Shown here piece by piece: positions 48,905-58,104 of a stretch of 64,000 nucleotides of DNA. Numbering within the stretch: position 1 is the stretch's first letter; each line of letters opens with the position of its first letter. The notes beneath the pieces were generated by a model. That model saw nothing but the letters and a program-made list of their open reading frames with translations. It was not told where the DNA came from and ran no database searches. The translations under genes and the position numbers were made by a program. This DNA is from Akkermansia muciniphila (GTDB lineage Bacteria > Verrucomicrobiota > Kiritimatiellia > RFP12 > JAAYNR01): assembly GCA_945870025.1 (NCBI GenBank), contig CAMBQN010000001.1:62001-126000 (forward strand), in the 5' to 3' direction.

Positions 48905-50109
48905 TCAGTCGACGTCCGTTCCAGCGACGGATTGCACCTGTGTTCGCACGTCGCGCGCCTGTTGGTAGCGCAGGGCCGGCTCCTTCTCCAGCGTCTTGAG
49001 CACGATCTCGTCGAGCCGCACGTCCACTTGGACCTTCTGCGACGGCGCCGGGAAGCGGCCGAGGGGCAGTTCTCCGGTGAGCATCTCGTAGAAGACGACG
49101 CCGAGCGAGTAGATGTCGGCGCGGTGGTCCACGTGTTCCGGCTTCTCGACCTGCTCCGGCGCCATGTACTGCGGTGTGCCCATGGCCTGTTGGGTCATGG
49201 TCAGCGCCACGCCGCCGGGCTCGGGCCGCATGAGCTTGGCCAGGCCGAAGTCGGCGATTTTCACCCGGCCCTGCGAGTCCAGCAGGATGTTCTCCGGCTT
49301 GATGTCCCGGTGCACGATGCCGTGGTCGTGGGCGAACTGCAGGGCCTCGCAGATTTGCGGCACGATGGCCAGCGCTTCGCGCGGACTCAGCCGGCCGGCA
49401 CGTTCCAGCTCGCGCAGATTGACCCCGTCCACGTATTCCATCACGAAGTACGAAAACCCCGCGACCTGACCGTACTCGTACACGCCGACGATGTGCGGAT
49501 GGTTGAGCTGGGCCAGCGCCCGGGCTTCGCGCTGGAACCGGTGGGCGAAGCTCGGATCGCCCCCCGCCGCAGCCACGGGCAGAATCTTCAGCGCCACGAA
49601 CCGGTCCAATGCCGGCTGGCGGGCCTTGTAGACGGCGCCCATCCCGCCGCGACCGAGCAAACCGACAAGCTCCAATTGCGGAAAATGCGGCGCAAGCGCC
49701 TCGACGGTCGGCGGCGTAAAGGCCAGCGGACCCGGCGCGACCGATTCCGCCATGCCCTCGTGCAGCAGGCAGGCCGGACAAAGCCCCTGCGCCACGCCCG
49801 GCGACAACGCACCCCGCAGCGCGGACACGCCCGGGGCGGCGGAGGCACCGGCGGCGGAGGGGACCCACCGGCAGCCAGGCCGGCTGCCCTGAGGTAGTCG
49901 CCGCGCAGGATCAACCACACCAACAGCCCGACGGGCCACATCACCAGTCCGACCAGCAACGCCACCAGGATACCCGACTTCCGGCACCGTTCCGCGTCGC
50001 GGTAGACCCAGACCAGCGTGGCGACCCACACGGGCAGCGTTACGAGAACGTAGAGCAGGAGGACGATCAGCAAACCCAGCGCCGGTGTATGCACCGAAAT
50101 GTCGTTCAT
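48905..50109 (-). CDS. Membrane-anchored Ser/Thr protein kinase split by a frameshift
   Basis: The minus strand first encodes two membrane helices (LGLLIVLLLYVLVTLPVWVATLVWV and GILVALLVGLVMWPVGLLVWLIL), a Pro-rich linker and ACPRCG from the ATG at 50109. The continuation (ALSPGVAQGLCPACLLHEG), a PVC-type zinc-ribbon leader, and a complete kinase domain are in another frame. The kinase motifs are GRGGMGAVYKARQ, VALKILP, HRDIKPENILL, DFGLAK and GTPQYMAPEQ. One extra G in the G4 run (C4 at 49812-49815 on the plus strand) would restore CPRCG-G-ALSPG and a single protein of about 401 residues. It is encoded with an ECF sigma factor and a related membrane protein. Confidence 0.7.
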
Positions 50110-51122
50110 GGCAGCTCCTTTTCGACGGCTGGGCCGTCCATCAGTTCGTCCACCACGACCGGAATCACGGGGTTTGCGACGCTGTCAGGAACGTTGTCGA
50201 GGCACAGCCCAAACGTCCCCGTGTACCGGGATAGCCCCGGGAAGCCGGCCGGATCAAGCCGCATGACCGAACGGAATTCCCGCCCCTGGACTTGCCAGTG
50301 AACTTCCACCTGGTAGCAGTTCGCCCGCGCGTTAAACGTCACCGCTCCAACCTGGACGGACTTGTCGCCGAGTCCTTCCGGGAGCACCTTCTGGAATTTT
50401 TCTTCGACGTCGTCGAACCACACCCGGAGTTGCCTTTCAACAGCCGCCTTCACCACGTCAAGTCGGAGGGGTTTGCAGGGCGAATTAACCCACTCGACGT
50501 GGCCGTCGCCGAACGCAATGGTGCCGCCCTTGCCGCCGTGGTTCTTCCAGTTCTCCAGAATTATGATGTCCGTCTCGTTGGAGCCGGGATCGAGGCGGTA
50601 GGACGGCGGCCCGCCCTTTTCGGCTGCGGGACAATGCTGCAGCGTATCCACGAGGCCGTACGCACGCAGGTCCTCGAAACTACGCGGGGGCGTCCCGCCA
50701 TGGTCCTTGGTGTAAATGATGTGCATCGCCGCCAATTGCTTCACGTTGTTCTGACACGCGATCCGGCGGGCCGCTTCCCGAGCCCCTCCCCCCATGGGCG
50801 CGGCATTGAGTAGCAGCCAAATGGGGACCATAATGAGCAGGCCGAGGACGATGAGGGCGATCAGCGCCGCCCACAGGCACCCGCGCCCGCTCCGCGACGG
50901 CGGTGGTGCCGCCGCCATCGCACCGGTTTGCACGGCGGGCCGCGCCAGCAGCCACGCGATCAGACTCAGCGGCCAGAACAGGAACGCCACCAGCACCGCC
51001 ACGATGAAGCCCGGCTGGCCGCGCCGGTTGGCATCGCGCCAGACCCACGCCACGCTGCCGACGAACGCCGCCAGGAGCACGACCGGGCCGGCAAACAGCA
51101 AAATCAGCAACCACAAACGCAT
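50106..51122 (-). CDS. Membrane protein with type-II-secretion pseudopilin-like/DUF1559-like features
   Basis: A 338-residue protein. The N-terminal half mirrors the start of the neighbouring kinase: two helices around WRDANRRGQPG, then WPLSLIAWLL. A third helix follows (AALIALIVLGLLIMVPIWLLL). After it come ARRIACQNNVKQLAAMHIIYTKDHGG and FGDGHVEWVN, reminiscent of DUF1559/prepilin-like proteins of PVC bacteria, though the classical prepilin N-terminus is absent. I chose the ATG at 51122 with AAGGAT upstream. It overlaps the kinase gene by 4 bp. Function unknown. Confidence 0.6.
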   Translation of the reverse strand: MRLWLLILLFAGPVVLLAAFVGSVAWVWRDANRRGQPGFIVAVLVAFLFWPLSLIAWLLARPAVQTGAMAAAPPPSRSGRGCLWAALIALIVLGLLIMVPIWLLLNAAPMGGGAREAARRIACQNNVKQLAAMHIIYTKDHGGTPPRSFEDLRAYGLVDTLQHCPAAEKGGPPSYRLDPGSNETDIIILENWKNHGGKGGTIAFGDGHVEWVNSPCKPLRLDVVKAAVERQLRVWFDDVEEKFQKVLPEGLGDKSVQVGAVTFNARANCYQVEVHWQVQGREFRSVMRLDPAGFPGLSRYTGTFGLCLDNVPDSVANPVIPVVVDELMDGPAVEKELP

Positions 51123-51186
51123 ACGGTCATCCTTCCGACGGCACGAATGGGCCGTCACCCCTTACATAAGCAAATCCGGGAAAAGG

Positions 51187-51993
51187 TTACACGGCGGCAA
51201 GCGCGGCGATCAGCGAGCGGATTTCCTCCTCGACCTGTGAGGGGTCGGCGACGGTGTCGGTGATGTCGGCGCGCAGCAGTTCGCGGTAGCGCCGCCGCAG
51301 CCGGTGTACCGCCACCTTCACCGCGCCCTCGGTCATCCCCAGGCCGGCCGCCAGTTCCGCGTAGCCCACAGCGCCCGATTCCGCGGCCAGGGCCGGCTCC
51401 AGCGCGGCAAACCGACGCGCGGCCTCGGGCGTGCCCTGCTCCGCCCGCAGGCGCGCCAGCACCCGGTCGAGCACGGTCAGCGCCCACTGCCGGTCGAAGA
51501 GACGGTCCGGCGTCAGCAGATCGGCCGGCTCGCAGGTGTAGCGCGCCTCGGCCGCGTCCGCATCGATCGCGATATGGATGGCTCCGCCACCGCGTTTGAA
51601 GGCTCGCGCTTTATCCCGTTCGTTGGCCAGGAAGTGCTTGAACGCCGCCAGCATAAACGAACGGAAGCGTCCCTTCTGCGGCGCGACAGTCGCCAGACCG
51701 TCCTTGGCCAGCAGCCGGGCGAAGAATGCCTGCGTCACGTCCTCCGCCGCGTGCGTGGGGTGCCCGCTCCGGCGCGCATAGGCGTAGAGCGGAGGCCAGT
51801 ACAGGCGGCAGAGCTCCGCCAGGGCCGGAGCCGCAGCCTGCGCTTCGCCGCGTTGCGCGGCGTTCAGCACCAGCGTCCAGCGCGTCACGGCAAACCGACC
51901 CGGTGATGGCGTCGGATCCGCCGCGGACGGCGCGTGTGTGTGCGGACGATCACTGGGTCGGATGGCGGTGTTTGTCAATACTTGCGATTCCAT
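51187..51993 (-). CDS. ECF-like RNA polymerase sigma factor
   Basis: A 268-residue sigma-70-family factor. Region 2 is recognisable (RLYWPPLYAYARRSGHPTHAAEDVTQAFFARLL, about 60-95), followed by KGRFRSFMLAAFKHFLANERDKARAFKRGGG. Region 4 near the C-terminus contains YAELAAGLGMTEGAVKVAVHRLRRRYRELLRADI. This is the ECF type often encoded beside Ser/Thr kinases in PVC bacteria, and the kinase and a related membrane protein follow here. The kinase may control the sigma factor (inference). Confidence 0.82.
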   Translation of the reverse strand: MESQVLTNTAIRPSDRPHTHAPSAADPTPSPGRFAVTRWTLVLNAAQRGEAQAAAPALAELCRLYWPPLYAYARRSGHPTHAAEDVTQAFFARLLAKDGLATVAPQKGRFRSFMLAAFKHFLANERDKARAFKRGGGAIHIAIDADAAEARYTCEPADLLTPDRLFDRQWALTVLDRVLARLRAEQGTPEAARRFAALEPALAAESGAVGYAELAAGLGMTEGAVKVAVHRLRRRYRELLRADITDTVADPSQVEEEIRSLIAALAAV

Positions 51994-52326
51994 TCGGAAC
52001 CTATCACCATTTGTCGGGGAGGCCTACAGTTGCCGCACGCCTCCACCGTTCGGAGAACGAGCGCGTCAGCATGATAAGGGCTCGGCTCATGCATATCAAC
52101 AGGCAATTCGCCTCGGCAGGCGCTTCCACCGGATTCCGTTGCGCCACAGCCTGCCCCACGGGCACGAAATCAAGGCCCAAACACGGACCCATAACCGAAT
52201 CTTATGTTGATCGCTTGAGGCGTATGCTACTATTCCTCTTGATCCAAGTACTTTTGGGAGGCTTTCGTCCCATGCGGGCGGGTGCCGAACGAAAAGCGTG
52301 TTTTTATCAGTCGATGGAGGGGTGTC
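51994..52326. other. Divergent intergenic region between the sigma factor and DUF2339 genes
   Basis: This 333-bp spacer must carry promoters for both directions. A weak plus-strand candidate (TTGATC, 15-bp spacer, TACTAT, around 52208-52234) precedes the DUF2339 gene. I see no RNA gene, repeat element or convincing small gene in it. Confidence 0.35.
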
Positions 52327-54864
52327 ATGAACGATGCGCTTGAGCTGCTTGCCGTGATCGCGTTGGTGGTGGTCGTGATCGTACCCATCTGGATGCTGGT
52401 GCTGCTGTATTGCATCAAGGGGCGGGTGAACCAAATGCCCGGGCAGACCGAATGGTCACGCATTCTATCCGAACTGCGCCGCCTGCGTCCGGAACAGGAA
52501 CACCGACTCGCCGCCCCGGAACCGGTCAGCATCACTCCTGCGCCGGACTCAACCCCGCACCCCATACCCACGGTCACCGAGCCGGCGCCGTGCGTATCAC
52601 ACTTCGCGAAGTGTGATAATGGCTCTCCGCCACCCATACTCCCCGTCACCGAGCCGGCGTCACGCCCACCCCCAGTGCTCGCCGAGCCTCCAGCCCCTCC
52701 GCCCTACGCGGCGTCCGAATTTGTTTCCCGCCACTTCGGCTCCCCTCCGCCCCCTCCGGCCCCTCCGCTCGGCCCTGCGGCCGAGTCGCCCCGTGCGCCG
52801 AGTGTATTCGAAACCGCTGCTCGCGAAATGCTCCGCAAGGCCTGGAATTGGTTTGTCGTGGGCGCGGAGTTCCGTCGCCAGGATGTGTCCGCCGAGTTCG
52901 CCATTGCCAGCAACTGGCTGATGCGCGGCGGCATCTTTATCTTGGTGTTTGGCGTGGGGTTCTTCCTGAAATATTCGATCACACGCGGCCTGCTCGGACC
53001 GGAGGGCCGGGTCGCGCTGAGTGTGCTCGCCGGCATCGGCCTGATCGTGTGGGGCTTGCGCCTCTTCGGGAAGCAATACCAACTGCTGGGGCAGGGCTTT
53101 GTCGGAGGCGGCCTCGCCATGCTGTATTTCAGCGTCTATTCTTCCGCCGTCATGTTTAAGTTGCTTCCCTTGGGCCCGGCCTTTGTGCTGATGGCGATGG
53201 TGACCGCCGTCTCGGCGGTGCTGGCTGTGCGTCATGACACGCTGCTCGTCGCGGTGCTGGGCCTGCTCGGCGGCTATGCGACGCCGGTGATGTTGAGCAC
53301 GGGCAGCAAGAACTTCCCCGTGCTGTTCGGCTACATGACCCTGCTCGGCATCGGCTTGCTCGGCGTCGCGTGGCACAAGCGCTGGCCCCTGCTGACCTAC
53401 CTCAGCCTTGTGTGCACCCATGTGCTGGCGGTTGGCGCGATTGTGACTCGTTTTGCGCCGGTGGATCTGCCCGTGGTTTTGCCGTTCCTCGGCGTCTTCT
53501 TCGTGCTCTTCTCGACCGCGATCTTTCTCTACAATCTCGCGAAGCGGGAACGCACGACGGTGATTGAATTGATCGGCCTATTCGTCAACGCGGGGTTCTT
53601 CTTCGGCACGGGCTATCACGTCGTCGTGCAGGTGTATCCCCGCGCCGCCGCCGCGTGGCTGGCTGTCGGGCTCGCATTCTATTACACCGCTCACGTCGTG
53701 GTACTCATTCGGCGGGGTCCGCGCGACCGGGCACTCCTGACGGCGTTCATTGCGTTGGCGGCGTCTTTTCTGGTGATCACGCTGCCGCTGCTGCTCACGG
53801 GCTCGTGGCTGACGGCGATCTGGGCCGTGCAGGCCGTCGCCTTGCTGTGGATAGCCCTCCGGCTGGAGAGCCCCACACTCCGTCGCATCGCAGAAGGGCT
53901 GCTTCTGCTGGTGCTCTTCCGTCTCGTCTTTCTTGACTTTGGGGACCGCTTTGGCGCATCGCCGCCGACGCTCTGGCCGGATTACTTGCGCCTCCTGGGC
54001 GACCGCGCCATGCAGTTCGGCCTGCCGATTGTGTCGTTCGGCGTCGCGCGCCGTCTGCTGGCCCGTGCCCCCGCAACGGAGCGTGCGCCCACGCAGCGGG
54101 TCGAATCTCGTTTCGCGCTCGGCGTCGCGCTGGTGGTGCTGTTCGCCTATCTCACCGTAGAGGCATGGCAGATGTTTCACGTGTGCTATCGCCCGTTCCG
54201 TCTGACGGCCCTGACCCTCGTGTGGGTGGGCTTTGGGGCCTACCTCCTGGCCAATCGCCGTCGGTTAGGCGCCGGAGGGCTGGCCGCGTTTTTCATGGCC
54301 GCGCTGGGGGTGCTGGGCATTAAGGCCTTTGTGGACCTCGCGGCGTGGAACCCCCGGTTCGCCGTCCTCGCGTATGCAGCGAGCGAGCGTACCGCCGCCC
54401 TTGCACTGGTGCGTCTGACCGATTGTGCCGCGCTGCTCGCCTTCTTCGGCGCGGGATGGACGCTACTGCGCCACGACGCATCGAACCGCGCGTTGGGAAC
54501 CCTATCGGGATGGCTCGCGCTGACGCTGGGTCTGCTGTACCTGACGCTGGAAACCGGCACGATGCTGACGCAGTTTGTGCCCGGTTTCCGCGGTGGCGGC
54601 ATCTCGGTTCTCTGGGGCCTGTATGCGCTCGCCCTGTTGGTGATGGGCATTCGCCACGCGTCGCGGAGCCTGCGCCTGGTCGGTCTGGCCCTGTTAGGCA
54701 TCACCGTGGTGAAGATTTTCGCCGTCGACCTGGACCAACTGGACACGGTGTACCGCATCGTCGCCTTCTTGGCGCTGGGAGTGGTGCTGCTGTTCGCGGC
54801 CTTCATGTATCTGAAGCACAGTAATCGCTTTTCACCCGCCACCCCGAAGGAGTCTGCCCCATGA
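52327..54864 (+). CDS. DUF2339 polytopic membrane protein
   Basis: An 845-residue protein: an N-terminal helix (ELLAVIALVVVVIVPIWMLVLLY), a Pro-rich linker (about 60-155), then about 20 membrane helices typical of DUF2339 (NWLMRGGIFILVFGVGFFLKY, GFVGGGLAMLYFSVYSS, LLGGYATPVMLSTG). The linker contains VSHFAKCDN (about 90-98), encoded by a 24-bp palindrome also found at 39426-39449, an apparent in-frame insertion. GGAGGGG precedes the ATG at 52327. Function unknown; it is coupled to a DUF3999 gene. Confidence 0.88.
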   Translation: MNDALELLAVIALVVVVIVPIWMLVLLYCIKGRVNQMPGQTEWSRILSELRRLRPEQEHRLAAPEPVSITPAPDSTPHPIPTVTEPAPCVSHFAKCDNGSPPPILPVTEPASRPPPVLAEPPAPPPYAASEFVSRHFGSPPPPPAPPLGPAAESPRAPSVFETAAREMLRKAWNWFVVGAEFRRQDVSAEFAIASNWLMRGGIFILVFGVGFFLKYSITRGLLGPEGRVALSVLAGIGLIVWGLRLFGKQYQLLGQGFVGGGLAMLYFSVYSSAVMFKLLPLGPAFVLMAMVTAVSAVLAVRHDTLLVAVLGLLGGYATPVMLSTGSKNFPVLFGYMTLLGIGLLGVAWHKRWPLLTYLSLVCTHVLAVGAIVTRFAPVDLPVVLPFLGVFFVLFSTAIFLYNLAKRERTTVIELIGLFVNAGFFFGTGYHVVVQVYPRAAAAWLAVGLAFYYTAHVVVLIRRGPRDRALLTAFIALAASFLVITLPLLLTGSWLTAIWAVQAVALLWIALRLESPTLRRIAEGLLLLVLFRLVFLDFGDRFGASPPTLWPDYLRLLGDRAMQFGLPIVSFGVARRLLARAPATERAPTQRVESRFALGVALVVLFAYLTVEAWQMFHVCYRPFRLTALTLVWVGFGAYLLANRRRLGAGGLAAFFMAALGVLGIKAFVDLAAWNPRFAVLAYAASERTAALALVRLTDCAALLAFFGAGWTLLRHDASNRALGTLSGWLALTLGLLYLTLETGTMLTQFVPGFRGGGISVLWGLYALALLVMGIRHASRSLRLVGLALLGITVVKIFAVDLDQLDTVYRIVAFLALGVVLLFAAFMYLKHSNRFSPATPKESAP
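52595..52618. repeat. 24-bp perfect palindrome, copy 2 (inside the DUF2339 gene)
   Basis: Identical to 39426-39449. It is a multiple of 3 and lies in the Pro-rich linker coding region, so the insertion is tolerated in frame. Confidence 0.9.
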
Positions 54865-56240
54865 AAGGCATCCCCCCCGCCGTCCTGATGCTTGCCCTGG
54901 CCGCCGGTTCCGCTGCGGCCGCCCCCGCCGTAATGGCTCCGGCTGCGATGTATCGCCAGACCGCCTCCCTGGAACTGCCACCCTTCGACAGCGAAGAGGT
55001 CGCCGCGCTGATCCTGCCAGCGGCCGTGTTTGCGCGGACGGCCGACGACCTCCGCGATCTGCGAGTATTTAATGCTGCTGGTGCGGCCCTCGCGTGGCAG
55101 CGCGAACGCATGAGCCGTCCGTCCACCCAGATGGCGCGGCGCGATAGCCTGGCGCGCATCCTCACGCTGAAAGAGGATGCCGATGCCAACCGGCTGGAGA
55201 TTCTGTTTGAACTCGAGCGGGATGCGGTCCCTCCGTCCGGGTTGGAAATTCTCACGCCGCTGCATGACTTCGAACGCGCGGTGACGGTGGAGGGCCGCAC
55301 CGGGCCCGACGCGCCGTGGCAGGCGCTGGCGGAAAACGTGATTGTGTTTGACGCGCGCCGGTTCATGGATGTCGCCCAGCGAGAGGTGGGTCTCGCGAGA
55401 AACACCTGCCGGCAGTTTCGGATTGTGATCGGCGCGGTGACGGACGAGGCGGCGTCGCCCGTGCGCGAGATCATGCGGCAGACCGGTGGCGAGGGGGTGG
55501 AAACCGAGCGGCTCACCCTGCAACGCCGGGCGTTCCGCATCGACCGCATCCGTTGGTGGCATGAGGCGGTGGTCGAATCCGGCCACGAGGATATTCGGAC
55601 CGCCTATCCCGTGGAAATCCTGGAACAGATTCATGATCGCACGAACAAGCAAACGCGTGTGCGGCTGTCTGCGGGCCGCGCACCGCTGACGCGGCTCGCG
55701 ATCGAAACGCCGGCCCGCAACTTCAGCCGCCGGGTTCGCCTCCTGGCCGTCGACACGGAAGGCACCCGAACCCCACTCGCGTCCGACACCGTGGCGCGCC
55801 TGCAGTTCCGAGCCCTGAACCGTGAACAGCTCACGCTATCGTTTGCGGAACGCCGGTGCGGCGAATTGGAGCTGGTCATCGAGAACGGCGACAATCCACC
55901 GCTCCAGATCACCGGCGTGAAGGCCGAAGGAGCGACTTATCGACTGCTGTTATTCGTTCAGCCGGGCGCCGCCTTGAAGCTGTACTTCGGCGGGAACCCG
56001 GAGGACCCCGCGCCCGCGTATGACACCGTCGCGCTGGAAGCGGCGCTGACGCGGGGTTATGAACCGCTGGCCGCAAGACTGGGGCCAGTGGGCGCGAATC
56101 CGGACTACCGAGGCGACGCAGGGCCGGGATGGGGGAAGCTGAACATGAAATGGCTCATGGGCTTCGCGCTGGTGCTCATGGTTCTCGTACTGGGTGCGGT
56201 GCTGGTCCGCTCGACGAAACACCTCGACGCCGGGGCGTGA
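54861..56240 (+). CDS. DUF3999 exported protein
   Basis: A 459-residue protein with a signal peptide (AVLMLALAAGSAAAAPAV), a beta-rich exported body (LILPAAVFARTADDLRDLRVFNAAGAALAWQ ... LEILFELERDAVPPSGLEI) and a C-terminal membrane helix (MGFALVLMVLVLGAVLVRS). DUF3999 genes commonly pair with DUF2339, and here the two overlap by 4 bp (ATGA), suggesting a joint complex. The function of the pair is not known. Confidence 0.82.
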   Translation: MKGIPPAVLMLALAAGSAAAAPAVMAPAAMYRQTASLELPPFDSEEVAALILPAAVFARTADDLRDLRVFNAAGAALAWQRERMSRPSTQMARRDSLARILTLKEDADANRLEILFELERDAVPPSGLEILTPLHDFERAVTVEGRTGPDAPWQALAENVIVFDARRFMDVAQREVGLARNTCRQFRIVIGAVTDEAASPVREIMRQTGGEGVETERLTLQRRAFRIDRIRWWHEAVVESGHEDIRTAYPVEILEQIHDRTNKQTRVRLSAGRAPLTRLAIETPARNFSRRVRLLAVDTEGTRTPLASDTVARLQFRALNREQLTLSFAERRCGELELVIENGDNPPLQITGVKAEGATYRLLLFVQPGAALKLYFGGNPEDPAPAYDTVALEAALTRGYEPLAARLGPVGANPDYRGDAGPGWGKLNMKWLMGFALVLMVLVLGAVLVRSTKHLDAGA

Positions 56241-56321
56241 TCCGGGGGCACTCGTGGGTAACCTATCAGCGCAAGAAGAAACCCCAAGCCCGTCACCCAT
56301 TAACACTCCATTAACGCAGAT

Positions 56322-56350
56322 TTGCCGAATTTCAAGCCGTGTGCTATGCT
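56322..56350 (+). promoter_or_regulatory. Putative promoter giving a leaderless or near-leaderless transcript
   Basis: -35 TTGCCG (56322-56327), a 17-bp spacer and -10 TATGCT (56345-56350), only 6 bp before the ATG at 56357. That gene has no ribosome-binding site, which fits leaderless initiation. Confidence 0.45.
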
Positions 56351-56356
56351 CTTCCC

Positions 56357-57313
56357 ATGAAACACGCACCCGAACCCAGGCGAAAAGGCCGGACAGGCGC
56401 AATGCATCTGATCTGTGCGGCGGTTTTTCTGTTGGCAGCCACGGAGGGGCAGGCCTTCTTCGGGCTGTCAAACAAGGCGTCCGGCGAGATCGAGGCCGTC
56501 GCGAAGCGGGCGTCGGACCTTTCCCGAGAAGCCGAGCTGGTCTGGAAAAATGACCAGGACGGCGTGCGCGCCGAGGCGCTTTACCAACAAGCGGTGGACC
56601 TCTGTCTGGAGGCTGAGTCGAAATATCCCAAGGCTGATCTCGGGGCGGTGCGCTTTAGGCGCGCGTTCTGCGAGACGCAGATCGATCAGTTGAAATTCGA
56701 CGTCGCCACAGGCCCGCAACGCCGGGTGGCGGTGATGGGCGCGCTGCCCGCTGTGCCCGCAGAAAAGACAGCGGTCTTGGCCGGCAATCCGGACGAAGCT
56801 GCTCGCACCCCGTCCGGCACTCATCCGGAAGCTCCGGCTGAAGTTCAGTCTGCCACCAACCGCCCGGTCTCGGTCGCCGACGAGTTGGCTTGGGCACGCG
56901 ACATGCTTGACGCCGGCGATTCCGGCGAGGCCAAAACCGCGCTGATGAACGTCCTTCGCGCCGATTCCGAAAACCGTCCGGCTCGCCTGATGCTGGCCCT
57001 CCTGGAATGCAGGCGACGCGCGTTTCAAGACGCGCTTGTGATTCTGGAGGATCTGCAGGCGGAGCGCGAGGACGAAGCGGTGCAACTGCTGATCGCCGGC
57101 GCGTATCTTGGAGCCGGCCAGCCGTATCGCGCCATGCTGGAACTCGATAAACTACTCACGAAAAATCCGACCCATCCCGACGCGCTGATGAACATGGCCT
57201 ATCTCACGATGGAGATGTCGGCCAAACCCGCTGAAGCCGAAAGGTACTACCGGCTGGCCGTCAAATTCGGCGTCGCGCGCGATCCGGCGTTTGAAAAACG
57301 GCTGGGATTCTGA
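56357..57313 (+). CDS. Exported TPR protein
   Basis: A 318-residue protein with a basic start and hydrophobic signal (HLICAAVFLLAATEGQA, about 17-33), a helical region (EIEAVAKRASDLSREAELVW; ALYQQAVDLCLEAESKYPKA) and C-terminal TPR-like repeats (ARDMLDAGDSGEAKTALMNVLRADSENRPARLML; GAGQPYRAMLELDKLLTKNPTHPDALMNMAYL). Probably a periplasmic scaffold. Its stop is one base from the stop of the convergent PTS-like gene. Confidence 0.65.
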   Translation: MKHAPEPRRKGRTGAMHLICAAVFLLAATEGQAFFGLSNKASGEIEAVAKRASDLSREAELVWKNDQDGVRAEALYQQAVDLCLEAESKYPKADLGAVRFRRAFCETQIDQLKFDVATGPQRRVAVMGALPAVPAEKTAVLAGNPDEAARTPSGTHPEAPAEVQSATNRPVSVADELAWARDMLDAGDSGEAKTALMNVLRADSENRPARLMLALLECRRRAFQDALVILEDLQAEREDEAVQLLIAGAYLGAGQPYRAMLELDKLLTKNPTHPDALMNMAYLTMEMSAKPAEAERYYRLAVKFGVARDPAFEKRLGF

Positions 57314-57314
57314 T

Positions 57315-58049
57315 CTACGCCCGGCTATGACTCAGGCGTTCCAAGACGAGCTGCTCCGTCTCGATCACCGTCGCATAGAGCGCGGCGCCGTCTGCGGATT
57401 GGCGCATGCGCGGCAGGAAGTCGGTCGTGCCCAGCATGGTGCAGAGGCGCGCGAGGGTGTGGAGGTGAAGGCGGTCGTCGAGGCAGCAGACGAGAAAGAA
57501 GAGATCGGTATTCTCTCCATCGGGCGCGCCGAAGGGGATGGGCGTGGCGGTTCGGGCGAGGACGATGAACGATTCGGCGGCGATGTAGGGGTCTTGCTTG
57601 CGCGGGTGAACGAGGGCCACGCCGCCGTCGAGGCCGGTGGAACAGGCGGCTTCGCGCGCTTCGAGGCTGTCGATCAGGTCGGCTGGGGCGTAAAGCAGCC
57701 CGGCATGCCCGGCAATGCCCACCAAGTCGCGCAAGACGGATGCCTTGGTGCGTGAGGGAAGTCCGACCACCGTACGGTCGGGCGCGAAAAGCCCGCCGAT
57801 CAGCGCAAAGTCGCCATCGCGGCAGCGCGTGACCCGCGAACTCTCGCGGTGATAATCCTTGAGCGTGCGTTCGGTCATCCGCAGGATCCGTTGCGACGCC
57901 CAGGCGTCCAGCTCGTCGCGGTCAAAGCCGACCCGCCCGCCGCCCTCTTGGCACGGCACCTCCCCTTGCTTCAGGAGCCGGAGAAGGTAGCCGGTGTCGA
58001 GGTGCAGGTATTTCGCCGCCTCGTCGAGTGTCAGATAGCTGCCAGCCAT
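57315..58049 (-). CDS. Helix-turn-helix/PTS EIIA-like regulatory protein
   Basis: A 244-residue fusion. The N-terminus (YLTLDEAAKYLHLDTGYLLRLLKQGEVPCQEGGGRVGFDRDELDAW) is an excisionase/MerR-like HTH. The rest (about 95-244) resembles the PtsN/fructose-type EIIA domain, with a phospho-acceptor-type His in GGVALVHPRKQD and FFLVCCLDDRLHLHTLARL. Such proteins may couple carbon or nitrogen PTS signalling to transcription. I chose the ATG at 58049; the long upstream open frame is the antisense of a GT-rich repeat. Confidence 0.7.
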   Translation of the reverse strand: MAGSYLTLDEAAKYLHLDTGYLLRLLKQGEVPCQEGGGRVGFDRDELDAWASQRILRMTERTLKDYHRESSRVTRCRDGDFALIGGLFAPDRTVVGLPSRTKASVLRDLVGIAGHAGLLYAPADLIDSLEAREAACSTGLDGGVALVHPRKQDPYIAAESFIVLARTATPIPFGAPDGENTDLFFLVCCLDDRLHLHTLARLCTMLGTTDFLPRMRQSADGAALYATVIETEQLVLERLSHSRA

Positions 58050-58104
58050 GTCGCATTGTAGTCTACGGAGGGAGGGCGCTGCAAGGGCAAAAAGAATGGA
58101 ACGA

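Noticed and set aside
48690-49868. A 392-codon minus-strand open frame overlapping the kinase
   Set aside because: It is a shifted frame of the Ser/Thr kinase with Arg/Gly/Ala-rich composition and no motifs. The neighbouring frame has all Hanks motifs.
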